Shown here piece by piece: positions 20,014 to 20,064 of a stretch of 20,064 nt of DNA. Location: contig CAJUGZ010000041.1 in the NCBI GenBank assembly GCA_910585855.1, positions 1 through 20,064 on the forward strand, given 5' to 3'. The translations under genes were made by a program, and so were the position numbers. The stretch comes from an uncultured Lachnospiraceae bacterium. GTDB taxonomy: Bacteria; Bacillota_A; Clostridia; Lachnospirales; Lachnospiraceae. Positions within the stretch are counted from its first letter, which is position 1; each line of letters starts with the position of its first letter. The notes beneath the pieces were generated by a model. The model did no database searches, was not told the DNA's origin, and saw nothing but the letters and a program-made list of their open reading frames with translations.

Positions 20014-20064
20014 ATGTCAGGAGCACCTTTAATTTATCAGGCAATTCCAAAAGTGATGGAGGAA
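20014..20064 (+). CDS. Gene start cut by the window edge, possibly ERF-type annealing protein
   Basis: ATG 20014 after a GGGAAGGGAAG site. The 17 visible residues, MSGAPLIYQAIPKVMEE, continue past the window. From memory, phage ERF-family single-strand annealing proteins often open with a short tail, then IYxxIPxIMxEI. In a prophage early region such a recombination gene would fit, but 17 residues cannot settle it. Confidence 0.4.
   Translation, partial: MSGAPLIYQAIPKVMEE

Overview
The window reads as a low-GC Firmicutes chromosome, most likely a gut Clostridia of the Lachnospiraceae type. The basis is AT-rich sequence, strong AGGAGG-type ribosome binding sites, TTG starts, an EF-G paralogue, and the paired NifU-like/GGGtGRT genes. 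This is inference from gene content; no 16S or other marker is present.

Left part (1 to about 10656): ordinary chromosome. It holds an EF-G-like GTPase (483-2573), D-aminoacyl-tRNA deacylase dtd (2790-3239, minus), a YbgC-type thioesterase (3463-3921) and aspartate-semialdehyde dehydrogenase (4023-5108). A response regulator/histidine kinase/ABC ATPase/ABC permease cluster (5196-8559) follows, of the kind linked to peptide-antibiotic sensing and export. Next is a two-gene NifU-like + GGGtGRT operon (8927-10656). Two copies of a highly structured non-coding element of about 140-154 nt (2627-2766 and 8612-8765) sit between these genes. Each is closed by a 24-bp helix in which five base pairs differ between copies by compensatory double changes.

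Right part (about 10657 to the end): the left end of an integrated element, probably a prophage. A tyrosine integrase (minus) faces the end, beside three copies of a 9-bp TTTGTCCAC site. Then come a tandem-repeat membrane protein and a lipoprotein (cargo-like, minus), two divergent Cro/CI-like repressor switches with recognisable operators, a 300-bp in-register duplication of a repressor gene, and a possible Rha antirepressor fragment. A five-gene plus-strand operon follows (excisionase-like MerR-fold protein, SleB/CwlJ-type hydrolase, small unknowns). The window ends at a gene start that resembles an ERF-type annealing protein.

Between about 16158 and 19510 the same divergent control cassette occurs three times, each time driving a different small minus-strand gene. 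It consists of -35/-10 plus a 33-bp inverted repeat over the start site. Two of the three cassettes also carry a 65-66 nt tRNA-like RNA with a 7-bp acceptor-like stem and a T-arm-like hairpin but no anticodon arm. Changes between those two copies keep the base pairs but break the reading frame, so RNA is favoured over peptide. These RNA elements, the cassette array and the linked operators are the parts most worth following up.
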